Source of the DNA: Cristatella mucedo
Lineage: Eukaryota > Bryozoa > Phylactolaemata > Cristatellidae
Length of the DNA stretch: 64,000 bases
Direction: 5' to 3'
Assembly (NCBI GenBank): GCA_009760855.2
Contig: WPIO01000084.1
Coordinates: 895,001 to 959,000 of the forward strand
The position numbers and the translations under genes were made by a program. The notes under the pieces were generated by a model. It did not search any database. It was not told where the DNA came from and worked only from the letters and a program-made list of their open reading frames with translations. Shown here piece by piece: positions 12,501 through 24,500 of this stretch. Numbering within the stretch: the first letter of the stretch is position 1; each line of letters begins with the position of its first letter.

Positions 12501-15500
12501 AGGCTATTGTTTCCAAGGATCCTTGACCTTACACAGGCCTGCCAATCATAGCAGCCAGCATGCTTCTACAAGGGAGTGCCACCAAGGGAAGGGAGTTGCA
12601 GCTTTAGCAAATCTCTAACCTCACCCAATTCAGCGGCTCTTACAGGAAAAAGACAGCAACACGAGTAGGAAGACCAAACAAGTAGGAGTAGGGAGAGAAC
12701 ACGAGTTCTCTCTGTCTCTCCTTCACACACTCTCTGTCTGTCTCCCCTTCTCTTTCCTTGTCTTCCGGAAGAGGTATTCTCAATTCAAGCAGACCTATAA
12801 GAGTTCATATGCCGTCAATCTCCCCACTCGGATCAGCATTGCCACCGAGCCTTCCTCGGAGCTTGGACGTTGGTTGGCACAATCTGAGGGCCTGCTTAGA
12901 GGACTTCAGCTGTTGCCAGTCGACTCTTCTGCTGCTGATGCCGCTGCTCAGCGCATGCACTAGAGCTCCCGTCAGCGCTGTGTGACATGCGCATCACCTT
13001 CGCGCTGCATGAGAGGCAGAAGAGAAATCGCGGCTCTGCGCCTGCTCGTTGCAGCTCCTCAGCCGTTACGAGGTCATGGACCCGGGCGACACGGCCAGCT
13101 CCCGGCTGCTGAGCAATGGCAAGAACCGGAAGACGATGTGAGCAGCCGCTCTGCTCACGGCTCACGTGCAGGCGTGGTGCGCTGGACCGGCATCGTTAGC
13201 AGTGGCTCGGCTAGTTGCTTCGCTCGGACGCTGACTGTGCTTTGCTAAGCCGCGCCGCTTCATCGTCTCAGTGTGCTCATTGTGCACGCTTCCTTTTTCA
13301 ATTTTTGCATTTGGCAGCTCCACACTTGAAAGCAGGTTTGTATGGCACAGCTAGCATAATACTGCGCCGGACTTGTTGCACCGGTTATTTACTCGAAATT
13401 GTGCTGCAAAGCTTTGCTCGAATGGCTTGTGTTGCTATTCGTCCTAAAAAGAAAAGACTACACCGCTTCTGAGTGTTCGGCATCGGCTGACTCATCTTTC
13501 GCACTGGCTCCACTATGTTCACCATGTTCTTTCTAATTGCACTCTCACTCATCTGTGCATGCGGAAGACTCACTCGCTCAGCATGCGAGAGACTCACTCG
13601 CTGTGTCACATACTGGCTGCCCCACGGTCGCGCCGCGTTAGCTTCCATGTTAATTGAATTGCTGTAGACAATGTCAGCCTTATCGGGCCGGCTCATCCTC
13701 CTTTTTTCTTAAAGACTGGCTTTGGCCGGTATTCATCGTCTGCAGATCCGAGACTGCATGCGCATGGTCACAGGCCTTGTGCCAGGGTGCCGACAACTCC
13801 TGTTCCTCGTGCCGTTTCTGGCTGATACTGGTTTTCCGACGATCCTCCTCCTTTCCTGCTTACTCTCTCCTCTGTTCGCTGCGTTATGCTTCTGTTCCTA
13901 CTTCCGTTCGTGGTCATACGAACCGTGTGCCACTGGCTATCGATTGCTCACCACGTGCTTTGCAGCGTCGTGGAGGCAACTCTCTAGCATAACAAACTAG
14001 GAGTAATTGGTTTTCTGGCTACAATTTACAAAAACGCAATAGGCAGTTGGTTTTAAATCGCTGTTAAGATTGCCATGATAGCATACCTAGGGAAAGTTTT
14101 AAGCGAGAGTGTGGTTTTAACTTTTAACCTTTTAACTGCCTATGTTCTGCTTTAAGGATGTGCTGTTCTATTAATACCACCGAGCACGCAGGGATCATCA
14201 TTGTGATTTTAATGAAATCAAAGTTAAACAATAAACATTCCTTGCCTGTTGGAGAAGCTTGTTGGAGAGCTTTTGCCGAATGCCGTCGGTTGATTTTGCA
14301 TGCTGTCCAAGTTATGTCCAGTTGGTTAGAAGGCCAACCAAGCCTTCCTTAGGGCGACTTCCTTTCGATTGGGCCCTTACATTGACATGTGTGTGACATG
14401 GTACTCTGGCAGTTTTGGGGGCAGCTTTTTTTCTAACAGGTCAGCATTTGTGTTCGTCTTCTCTTCGTTGTATTACCGTCTGAGTGCAGACTCTAGTATG
14501 CATTTCTCCATGCTTGCAGGTCTGCTGTCTACTACTTGGAGACGTTCAACATGTCCTTACATCCCATAGAGATGCCCACAAGAATAAAGATCAAAGAGGT
14601 AAACAGCTCGAGTCCTGCGAGTACGACCCACTTATAGACCACCTAAGCTAGGTAGGAGTTGCTAAGATTTCATTAACGTCGAGTGTGTGTAATACAAACC
14701 GATTGGTTGCAAAGAAAGTACAGTCCCCTGCACTCCAAGCAACATAGCACGATCCAGTATACTGTAGTGATCAGGTGGAAGTTAATCAGGGATTATTTAT
14801 GTAAGCCAATTTTCCGAGATGCCAGGACATTTTGTCGCTGTCTTGTGGAAAAATTTGGCTCTTGACACGTGTGAAATTAGTGAACATTGACTATGTATGC
14901 CAATCCTGAATTCTCGAAGCCCCCTCCCATAAAAGTGGGGCTCAGAAATTTAATGTTTATAGCATACTGTCAAGTTTGCCATATCCTACAGCAATGGTTC
15001 ACCTCCTGCCGCCAACATTAGGATTGCCGAAAGCAATTATTCATTCACAATGGTAGCCTGTCGTCAAGATATTACGTGGTAGCAGCTTTCTACTGCCTCC
15101 TGTTTGATGCACAACAGATTTGCTATAGGATTGCTTGGTTTGTCGGTAGATGCCATGACAGGTTCGAAAATCTCGCGACCAGTAGGATACCAACAGTCCT
15201 CCAGGACCTGGATTACTTACCATCACGAGAAGTTCTCTTAGCATAGAGCTGGGAGGCAGCTGTGAGAGTTAGCACTCAAGAGTCGTGATAATTATGCACC
15301 GTCATGCACCTTGAGCTTGGCTATGAATGTGCCAGCCTATGAGCCGAGTTAAATCAGGTTTATGCACGAATTTGCCAGCTTTTGTATGTGCGTTGGATGG
15401 TTTGGCAGGAAGCATGTGCTATCGATAAAACCAGACCACTTCAGCTATATTTGACCGTAGTAGAAGGCTACCAAATCTGGGACATGAGCACATACACCTA

Positions 15501-18500
15501 CATGAATGATGCCACAAATGCATCACTGTCCTGTCCTGGTGACTGCCGGCACTCGAAAAGTATGTAGTAAAAGTTTCACTGCCAAATAATTTATCGATAG
15601 TCCGTCCTGCATGCGATCCTTGGTAGCCTGATGTGCCAGGCCTACACTTTGAATATATATACTTGACTGGTCCTCGTGTACCTGAATTGCACCGAGTCTT
15701 GTGGCATGGTGGCACCGCCGTCTGTGGCAAGGCTTCGAAATTAAAAACAGCCTCAGCACTCCTGTATCGAGTACTTCCTGCATCGAGAAATGGAGTGAAC
15801 GTACATTTTACAATCAACACTACCTAAATTTCACAATCAATACCATCTTGACGTCAAATCAATGCGCCCTGCCCATAGACAGCTGGTCGAAGCCGAGTGG
15901 TTTCCTTGTGCTAGCCGCTTGCATCGGTGCGTGCCGAGCGTTGCTGCTCTAACGAGCTCTGCGATGGAGCAATAGCCGAGCAGTGTCCGGCTTCGGCTGC
16001 GCATTAATCACAGGTGTCGGTCAGTGCGAGTCACGCCGTGGTCGTGACCACCGAGCACATGGTGTACAGCTGGGGAGACGGCGGCAAGGGCCAGCTGGGC
16101 CACGGTGACTTCGAGCCGCGGAACACACCTCACCTCGTCGACGCTCTGAAAGGAAAGTCCATCACCAAGTGAGAGCTAGCTGTATGGACCGGTGCTGTAC
16201 GAATCGCTGGCTGACCAGGCAGCAACGGTCGACGGCCTGCGCACCTGCGCCACCCGGCGTCTGCCTGCCGCCAGACGCTCCAGGCCTGCACTGCTGCTGT
16301 GTTCTGCCCTATGATCGCACGATGCTCGTCATCGTATGGGCTTGCGTCCGGAATTGGAGCACGATTCCGACCGCGCTCCGATCGCGGCCTGCTTGCGTTG
16401 CAGGGCCTGCTGCGGCGACAGGTTCAGTGCATTCTCTTGCAACAACGGCATTGCCATGACCTGCGGGGATGGATCGAAGGGATGCCTGGGTCACGGAGAC
16501 TGGCAGACTCTGGCCAAGCCCAAGTTAGTCGAGTCCCTGCTGCAGTAAGTTACTCTCCAAGTGCCGCTGGCTGGCTTGGCTCGGATGATTGCTCGCCAAC
16601 CGGGCCACCCCCGACTTGGGCATTGGACATTTACAAACTGCCTTGCAGCATGGACGTGGTGTCACTTGCATGTGGACTTCATCACGTCGTGGCAGTTGGA
16701 AATAAAGGAGTTGTATATGCCTGGGGCAAAGGTGCCGATGGACGGCTGGGGACAGGAACAGAAGACGACGAGTAAGCAAAATAGGGGATTGCGCGTGCTG
16801 ACGTCTCCAAGGAAGATAGCCTTTCTCTGCAGCCGCCTGCACGGAACCTATTTTTGTGCTGCTAGTTCACTTCCCACGTTGTCCAAACTGAGTGTTCTAA
16901 TTCTAACATAACAAATTATCAACAGTAGACCTATATGAAACTGTTGAAACTAGGTGCATGCTACAGCATTCTATACTATATTAGCACATAGACAGAATTT
17001 GGGTTACGTACATTTGGGTTACGTGTACATCTATCTGCCAGTGGTTCAACCGGCAGTCTGGTTTATAATCCAAAAGCATGTTTTTTGCTCGTAGAATGAG
17101 GAATGTCATCCATCTAGCCCCTCCAAACCAGAGCCAAAAGTCTTACCAATGTTCGAAAGTTTTGACAAGTTGCCAGATTGCTAATCTAGAAATCTACCAC
17201 CTTCGAGTCTCGAATAAGATGTCATAGTTGTATGCAGTGGATTCAGGCATGGTCAAAGTGCAATCTGTTCTACATCTTCAATACATATCATTCACAGTAC
17301 ATGCAGCTTTTTCCCCAATGCTTGGACCAGGCCCATCATTCCATTCACCACTTCTGAGTGACTTAAGATTTAATTCAAAACTTCGTCGACACTTTTGGTA
17401 CAAGGTTTGGCACGTCATAAACCCGTCCAGGTGGATTCTGTACTGATACACAATATGCCACAATATGCCACAGGGCTGTTATGCATGCATGTATTCACCG
17501 TGTCCTACTTCGGATAGGGACTAGTTCGGGACCAAAGTGGTAACGGTGCAGCAAAATCATTCTTTGCCATGGCTATAATGTCTACCATATGCCTAGGTTT
17601 GCTTCAAAATGGGGAAACTAGCCTTTATTTATAGTCTCACCACCTGATTACCGGTTAACAAAAAGGCATATAAGATCGTTCTCCTTGTGATCTTCCAGTC
17701 GGTTGGCTGCTAGGTGAAGAATGGCTGGACCTACAATTTCTGCTTGCTAGAGGTTGTTAGACTAAATGCTTATGTTACTCAAGTCTACGGCATCCGGACA
17801 GCCTTGCCCAAAAACGATTCGAGCTTCATGTCTGTCATGCAGGTTCATTCCTGTCAAAGTAGCCATGCCAGACGACGTCTTCGTCACAAAGGCATTCTGT
17901 GGCATGGACGGCACTATGCTCGTCACGGACATCGGTGCGATCTGGGCGTTTGGCAACAACCGGTACAACAAACTTGGCCTCAACAACAGACAGGGTTTCC
18001 TAGCAGCTTTCAAGAACGCCTTCAGCAAGGTTAGGATTTGCTTATTTCCTGCTTCCGAAGAGCGTTCCGGCTGCATGTCTGCCCCATGCTCACGGTGAAG
18101 ACAGCAAACCGACCACCACCAGTACAACTCGATACTTCGAATTACAGACGGAAGTGGAGGGAACCAAGGCACCGGCAGCCGTCAGAGATCTTGGCCGGCA
18201 CAAGATCATTGATATATCGATGGGCCCCAGTCACACGGCTGTGGTAGCTGAGAGTGGCAACGTGTACGCTCTCGGCAGGAATCTGGAAGGGCAGCTCGGA
18301 ACAGGGAGCGCGAAAGAATTCAATGGGTTGAATCACGTCAAAAGCTTAGAGAAAACGCGAGCAGTGGTAGGTGTCGAGAGATAACCAGACAGCAGGAGGG
18401 CACCCTCTCGTGAGAAAAAGCGAGTTCGGCATTGCTGCTGCGCAGCGGGCAAGGGATCGGTCGCGCCGGCGTTTTCATACATGCTGAGGTTCCAGACTCT

Positions 18501-21500
18501 GTCTGGCAATGCATGCTGACCACTGCTTTGCCTCGCGGTGTTTTATCTGGTCCCAATTGCATGCGCATTTGCAGAAGGTGTGGTGTAGCGACCTGTACAC
18601 CGCTGTAAGCACTGCCGACGGTCAGCTGCTCTTCTGGGGCACCAAGTACGCGAGCCCACCACTGCCGTCGTCTCTCGATTCGTCATCGGGAGAACGTGTG
18701 AAGAGCAGCTTGATCTGCGTGCAGTCGGGATCGCCTTCGGCAGCAGCCGGAAGCGGCAGCGGCTCGGCAGACATTGCAGCTGTTGCTCATGCCGGAAGCA
18801 ATGAGCTGAGCAGCAGCGATGCGGCTGCAATGGCCGGCGATGCCAGCCAATCAGGTACTCTTCGTATCAGGCCCAACAGTGCAACTTGATAGGCAGTATG
18901 CTGGCCAGTAGACAGCAATGGTAGACACTATATTGAGTTTCTGCAAGGGAAGCAGACGTTGATGCACATTCTACACCGTAATGGTGCGCATTCTACACCA
19001 TAGGTTGGTTACAAAGTGTAGCGGTGGCGTGGCCAGTGCAATGCTAACAAAGGTACTTGTTGCACCAACCCTAACCTGTATGGCTATAAGTTCTTGTAAT
19101 ATAAACCACAATGTCATCTATTCGAGCCTGAGATTGCGTTGGTATGTCAGCAAATCTAGGTGTTATGTCTTGAAAATTCCAACATGCAAGAAATAGACAA
19201 GTCTTGCATACAACGCAAAAGCAAATGGCCTAACGTACCGATAAACTTAGAGACCAGCCTAAATCTGGTAAGCCTATAAAGTTGCTCACCGACACTTTGA
19301 GTGAAGCACGCTAGCCGATAAGCACCAGTGTGCCGAAGGGTGTGCTGGTTTCGTTAGGGGGATTTCAATTGCCGCCAATTCGATAAGGAGACTGGGGCTT
19401 ACCAGTATCCCGGGTCCTAGCCCCGGGGTAAAGGTGATAATAATAATAATAATAATAATAATTCACTTGATAAAGCGCCCTCAGAGAACTCAATCTCTCT
19501 CTAGGCGCTTTACATTTGCTGTAAAGTGATCCAACTTCACGACCCAGATCGTGTGTTCGAGTCTCGAGACAGGCAATCCTGTATTGCTGAGTGCAAGCGG
19601 TGGTGAAAGCTGTTAAGGCTTTTCTGCAACTACGAGGCTGTTTGATCAGCCAACCTCATTTACCCTGTGCATGTCACCCCTGATACTGTTATTCTTGTTG
19701 TTTATTGAGCTTGCTACCACTGACCATTACATTTGCTGCAAATGAGTCACAAGCGAAAGTACCTAGAGAGAGATTGAGTTCTCTGAGGGCACTTTGTCAA
19801 GTGTATTATTATTATTCTTAGCCTGCACGGCAGCGTGGTGACTGCCGAAGGAGGGTCTGTGGCAGTGCACCTAGCATATGACCTATCTTTTGGCTGGCGC
19901 AGGTGGCAATGCCAGGACACAGTTGCAAGCGGTCCAGGTGACCCACACTATGGCAGGCCGTAGAACATCGCCAGTACCTGGAGGGCAACCCGAAGGTGCA
20001 TCGGCAGATACAGCGCCGCCTGTGACGTCACCGGCACCTCTATCCGATGTCCACATGGACTGGGAGGCAGCAGTTCGTGGCAGCACAACGCCTACTCCGC
20101 CAGTGGCCGATCAGCAGGCGATAACCTCGAAAAAGAGTGGCGACGACTCGGCAGCCGCTGCTTCGAGAAGGCCTCTGAGCGGAGCACCAAAGAGGTGAGT
20201 GTGGCACGTGCGCGGGTAACGACTGGCTGATGCTGGCGCCTCAGCAGCCGAAGTGGGCCGTGGCAATTAGGGCGCCGCTAGCCTCGACTGAAAGGGTCGA
20301 AAAGGCAAGCTCTATCTTTTTTGGACACAATCGCGCAGGCAGCATTCTATAGGGCAGGAGCGGCGAGTGTGCAGCTGTCGACTGAAGCGTGCACCACGTC
20401 TAAAATGCCAGGGGGAAACCCTAGGCTTCACCCTTGGTGGCTACTGGTGGAGTGTGGCTACTGGGCACATCAGAGCTTCCGCTGCTCGGCAATCAGCCAG
20501 CCTGCAGAGCAGACGAATTTGAGCGATCAGACCGACACCGCACTACTGCTTGGTTAGCACTAGTGCAATTTTGCTTGCCGTTGGCTTTCAGGAGTAACAC
20601 TGGCGCTGCTCCAGCCAAGGACAAGGCCGGCGAGAAGCCGGACAAGGTTGTGGGCACCGGTGGTGACGAGTGCACGGCCTACTTCCAGCCGACGCCACTT
20701 TTGCACATGAACTCGGAACAGTCCGAGTCGGTCGTGCTGTCGGACTTCTGCTGCCACGGCGAGAATATGCTGCTGCTCGTGGAGACGACAGCGCCACCTG
20801 CCGGCCGGCGGCTTCGCAAGCGCAGGTCGCTGCAGGCGATCGTGACAAGGAGCGCCCTTGCTGTCGACACGCTCAAAGGGGCGTCGTCGTCGACAGCAAC
20901 GAGCCAGGACACGACGCAGCACGAGACCTCGTCCGGCGCGTCCGAAATGGACACGGTGGGCATGGCTGCCAGCTGGATCCGACGGGAGCTATCAGATAAC
21001 GAAGTGGTGCGCCCTCCTCGAGGTTTCGAAGGGGCGAGAAGTGGGCGGCGAGGGGGCGGAGGTGCCGGCCTCCACCGTCCGGCGGCCGCCTCCTTGCAGT
21101 CGCTAAGCGACGGCGATCTCGAGTCTGTCGAGGGCGACGATGACGACGATGGTGCCGATGATGACGACATCGCCGACGACGACGACGGCAGCGCAGACGA
21201 CGACGACGGTGGCGATGCCGATGATGGCGTCCGTCACAACGAAGATGACAAGGCGGAAGGCCGCTGGGCCGTGACGGCTCAGCACGAACAGCTTCAGGCC
21301 GGTGGGGGCAGCGGCTCGGCAGCGCGGGATTCGGCACCGCCTCACCCGGCCGGTGCCAGGCACGAGCCGGCTCACTACTATGCGGGCGGTGATAGCAAGA
21401 CGAAGGCAAGCAGACTGCTGCTGTCGTTGCCTGCCGTCCAGCAGCCGACCAGTCCCCTGGCGGCAGCATCGGCCGAGGCGAAGCGAAGCAGCTCGAGCAG

Positions 21501-24500
21501 TGGCGGCGGTGGCGGCGAGGGCGGCATCCGCACCATAGACGATTTGGCCAGCGAGCGTTCGGACTCGCCCGAGCGCGTGGTCAGCAGCGCGCCGCCCTCA
21601 AGCAAGGACGCCGCCGCTGCTGCAGCAGCCTCTGCCTCACTCAAGCATCCGGAGAGCCACCCAGGGACCTCTGCCGGCAGGCCGCAGCGGGACGGCGGCC
21701 AAGGCAACGGTGGCGGCGGCAGCCTGCAGTCGGCCGCCACCAAGCTGGTGGTGGTGCCTCGGTCGGCTCCTCGAAGCCCCAAGCATAGGAGGCAGCCGTT
21801 GCCAGCCGTGCACGGCTCGACGACGGGTAAGCTGCTGCTGCTGCTGTGCCGCGGCACTTCCACTGCGATGGCTGCTCGCCCGATCACGCAGAGGCACGCG
21901 GCAGCATTCAGGCAGCAGTCGTCAGCTGCCGGCAGCTACTCGCACTGGCGCGGCGCATCGTACTGTGCAGTGCTCTGGCATGCGCATCGGCGTGACTCTG
22001 GCCGACGGCGAGATGCACCTTCGCCGCCGTCGGCAGGTCACGAGCACGACGCCGACTGGCGGTCATCGGCGGGCAGCGGCAGCAGCACCGAGACCGCGCA
22101 CCGGCTCGGCCCGGTGGCGGCGGCAGCCGACGATCGGGTTCGCGCACTCGTGGATCAGCTGATGGAGGAGAAGCGGCACCAGGAGCAGCGAATCAAGGAC
22201 ATGGAGGAGAGGCATCGCGAGCGCGAGCAGCACGTGCGCGCCGAAGCCCAGAGGAGCGTCGCCGAGCGAGAGCTGCTGATGCAAGAGGAAATAAAGAAGT
22301 GAGTCAGGCGCTCGCTGGCTCACGCTTGGCCCCCTCGGTGCGCGCATGCGCATGCCCAGGGTAGGGCCGAGAGGTGCATGAGCCGTGATGAGCCGTAATG
22401 GCACACTAGGTAAGGCGGTTGCTTTTCACGACCTCGGTCCTGAGGTCGAGGGATTAAATCCCGCGGTGGGCGATCATCTATTGCCACTGCAAGCGGTGGT
22501 GATACTCGTAAAGGCTCTTCTGTTGCCATACAAAAGATGCTGTTGAATCAGCTAGTATTTATTTATTTACGCGTTGCACCGGCTTAAGCAACAGAGACAT
22601 CTGTAACCAGGGGCAAAGTGGTAATCATGCTGCAAGAACTTTCGAGTGGCTACCCTCAGGAAAACAGCAAAATCGATTTCCAAATTCATCGATTTTGCTG
22701 TTTTCCTGAGGGTAGCGTGGCCAAGATCTGCAACCCATAAATAACACGATACCAGTTCAGCGGAGCATTTGACACATTCAATGTTTGTCAGCACGACAGT
22801 TTGTCTGTTACCAGTGGGGCCATCACTGTATGGTCTGTGCACCATCAATTCAGTAACCAAGAGCATTCTCGAGGCTGCATGCTGCTCAGACTAGTGTGAT
22901 CAATACTAGCTGCCGTAAGTATTTTGGCACATCAAGTGAATTTTTCACATATTTTACCAAAATTAAAGGCATACAGACTCTTTAAAAGTGCAAAAATGGC
23001 AAGGAAGAACAATTTAAAGAAAATAAAAACGAAGTCTGACTTCCGAAAAGAGAATAGCAAGGAACATGCTGCTACTGGTTTGCTCTGAAAGCCCCATGGT
23101 TCAGACACCATTGAGGAAACATGAGATAGTCTGGATCGGTGATTGACAAATGTATGTGAAAAAACGTGCTGAGGATGAGAAAAAGTCCCTGACACTGGCT
23201 GGGGTTTGAGACTGATATCATTTAATGGCTAACAAAAGCACCGACACCCTGTTTTATTGCCGGTGAGCACGTACTAGACATAGTTTTAGAAGCTGTGCAC
23301 AGATTAGCCAAGCGTTGACAAAGAAACAGTCGTTTTTTTCTTCTGTTGGCATATTCTGCCTTCTAAATTTAGCTAATACCATGCTTGAACACGATAAAAA
23401 GGTAGCATCTGTTTCCACAACTGCGACTGCACAAAGGTGTTCAACTCGTGGTCAAGGCTTGATGCAGTCAGTGGCTTTCATCTGGCAGCAAGACGTGCTG
23501 TGAAAAACGTGCTGTGAGCGATAGCATGGCTGCCTTTCCTTACCACGTCTGCATTTTCTGACCGTCATTGTATCGAATTGCCATGCAAATTGAAAATTTG
23601 CTGAGTGTGCAAAGTGTAGGTGCATCATGGTCTGAACAAGAAGAACAAAGTGGTTCCTGGCCAGAGAACCACTATGGCATGGTCTAGGATTATTGTCAGA
23701 AGGTAAAACGCTAAGGCTAACGTCTGTAAGTTGCACCTTGTTAGAAGCCTGAAGATCTCGTTCTAAAATAAAAATAATCTGGCACTTCCACTACCGATGG
23801 AGTCTAGAGAGGTTCACTCGAGTGGAGAGCTGAAAATGCCACCTCACCAGGAATGCTCATTTGACCACCACTGTGCAAATTGCGCAGCAATTCGGTAACA
23901 GGAAGATCTACAAAAAAATCTTAGCTGATTAAACAGCCTCCTTTCGTATAGCGACTGAAGAGCCTTTACGGCTATCACCACCGCTTGCAGTGACGATAAA
24001 GGATCGCCCACCGCAGGAATCGAACCCACGACATCGGGACCGAGGTCGTGAAAGCAACCGCCTTACCCAGTGTGCCATCACGGCTCACCACAAAGCCTTT
24101 GGAGCCAGCCCCGAAGATTCAGAAGCCGCTTGCCGCTCTCCACTGCAGCCTCTCCCCCTCCCCCGTGGCCCTGCGAGCATTGTTAGCATCTTCTAGAGAC
24201 TAAGCCTGAAGCAGCCTGCTGCCTCAGTCGCAGCCACGTAGCTACAATTCAGACTGCTGCCTGTAGAGGCTCACCTCGAGCTCGCTAGTAGTGAGCCGCC
24301 AAGCAGTCCTCTTCAGCAGTGGCCGAGAAATGGCAGCAGGCCTCCCGTGGGCGCAGAGCCGGAGCAGGCCCCCCCTCCCAGCTTTAGCCAGCTGTTCCCC
24401 GCCCCAATCCCTGCCCCGCCCCTCATCATGGCGATCCTGATGGTCCAGCCGATAGCTTCCGGTGAGGAGCCTACAACTAGAGGGGCACCGGGAGGGGCTT

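Noticed and set aside
16309-16842. Alternative open frames around the RCC1 exons on both strands
   Set aside because: Only the frames giving WG/LGxG propeller signatures join in phase across the introns; the others are shadows.
20679-22404. Several long minus-strand open frames (up to 198 codons) opposite the large Nek9 exon
   Set aside because: They are explained by the G+C-rich, stop-poor sequence of the sense exon, and their translations are Arg/His/Ser low-complexity with no family signature.
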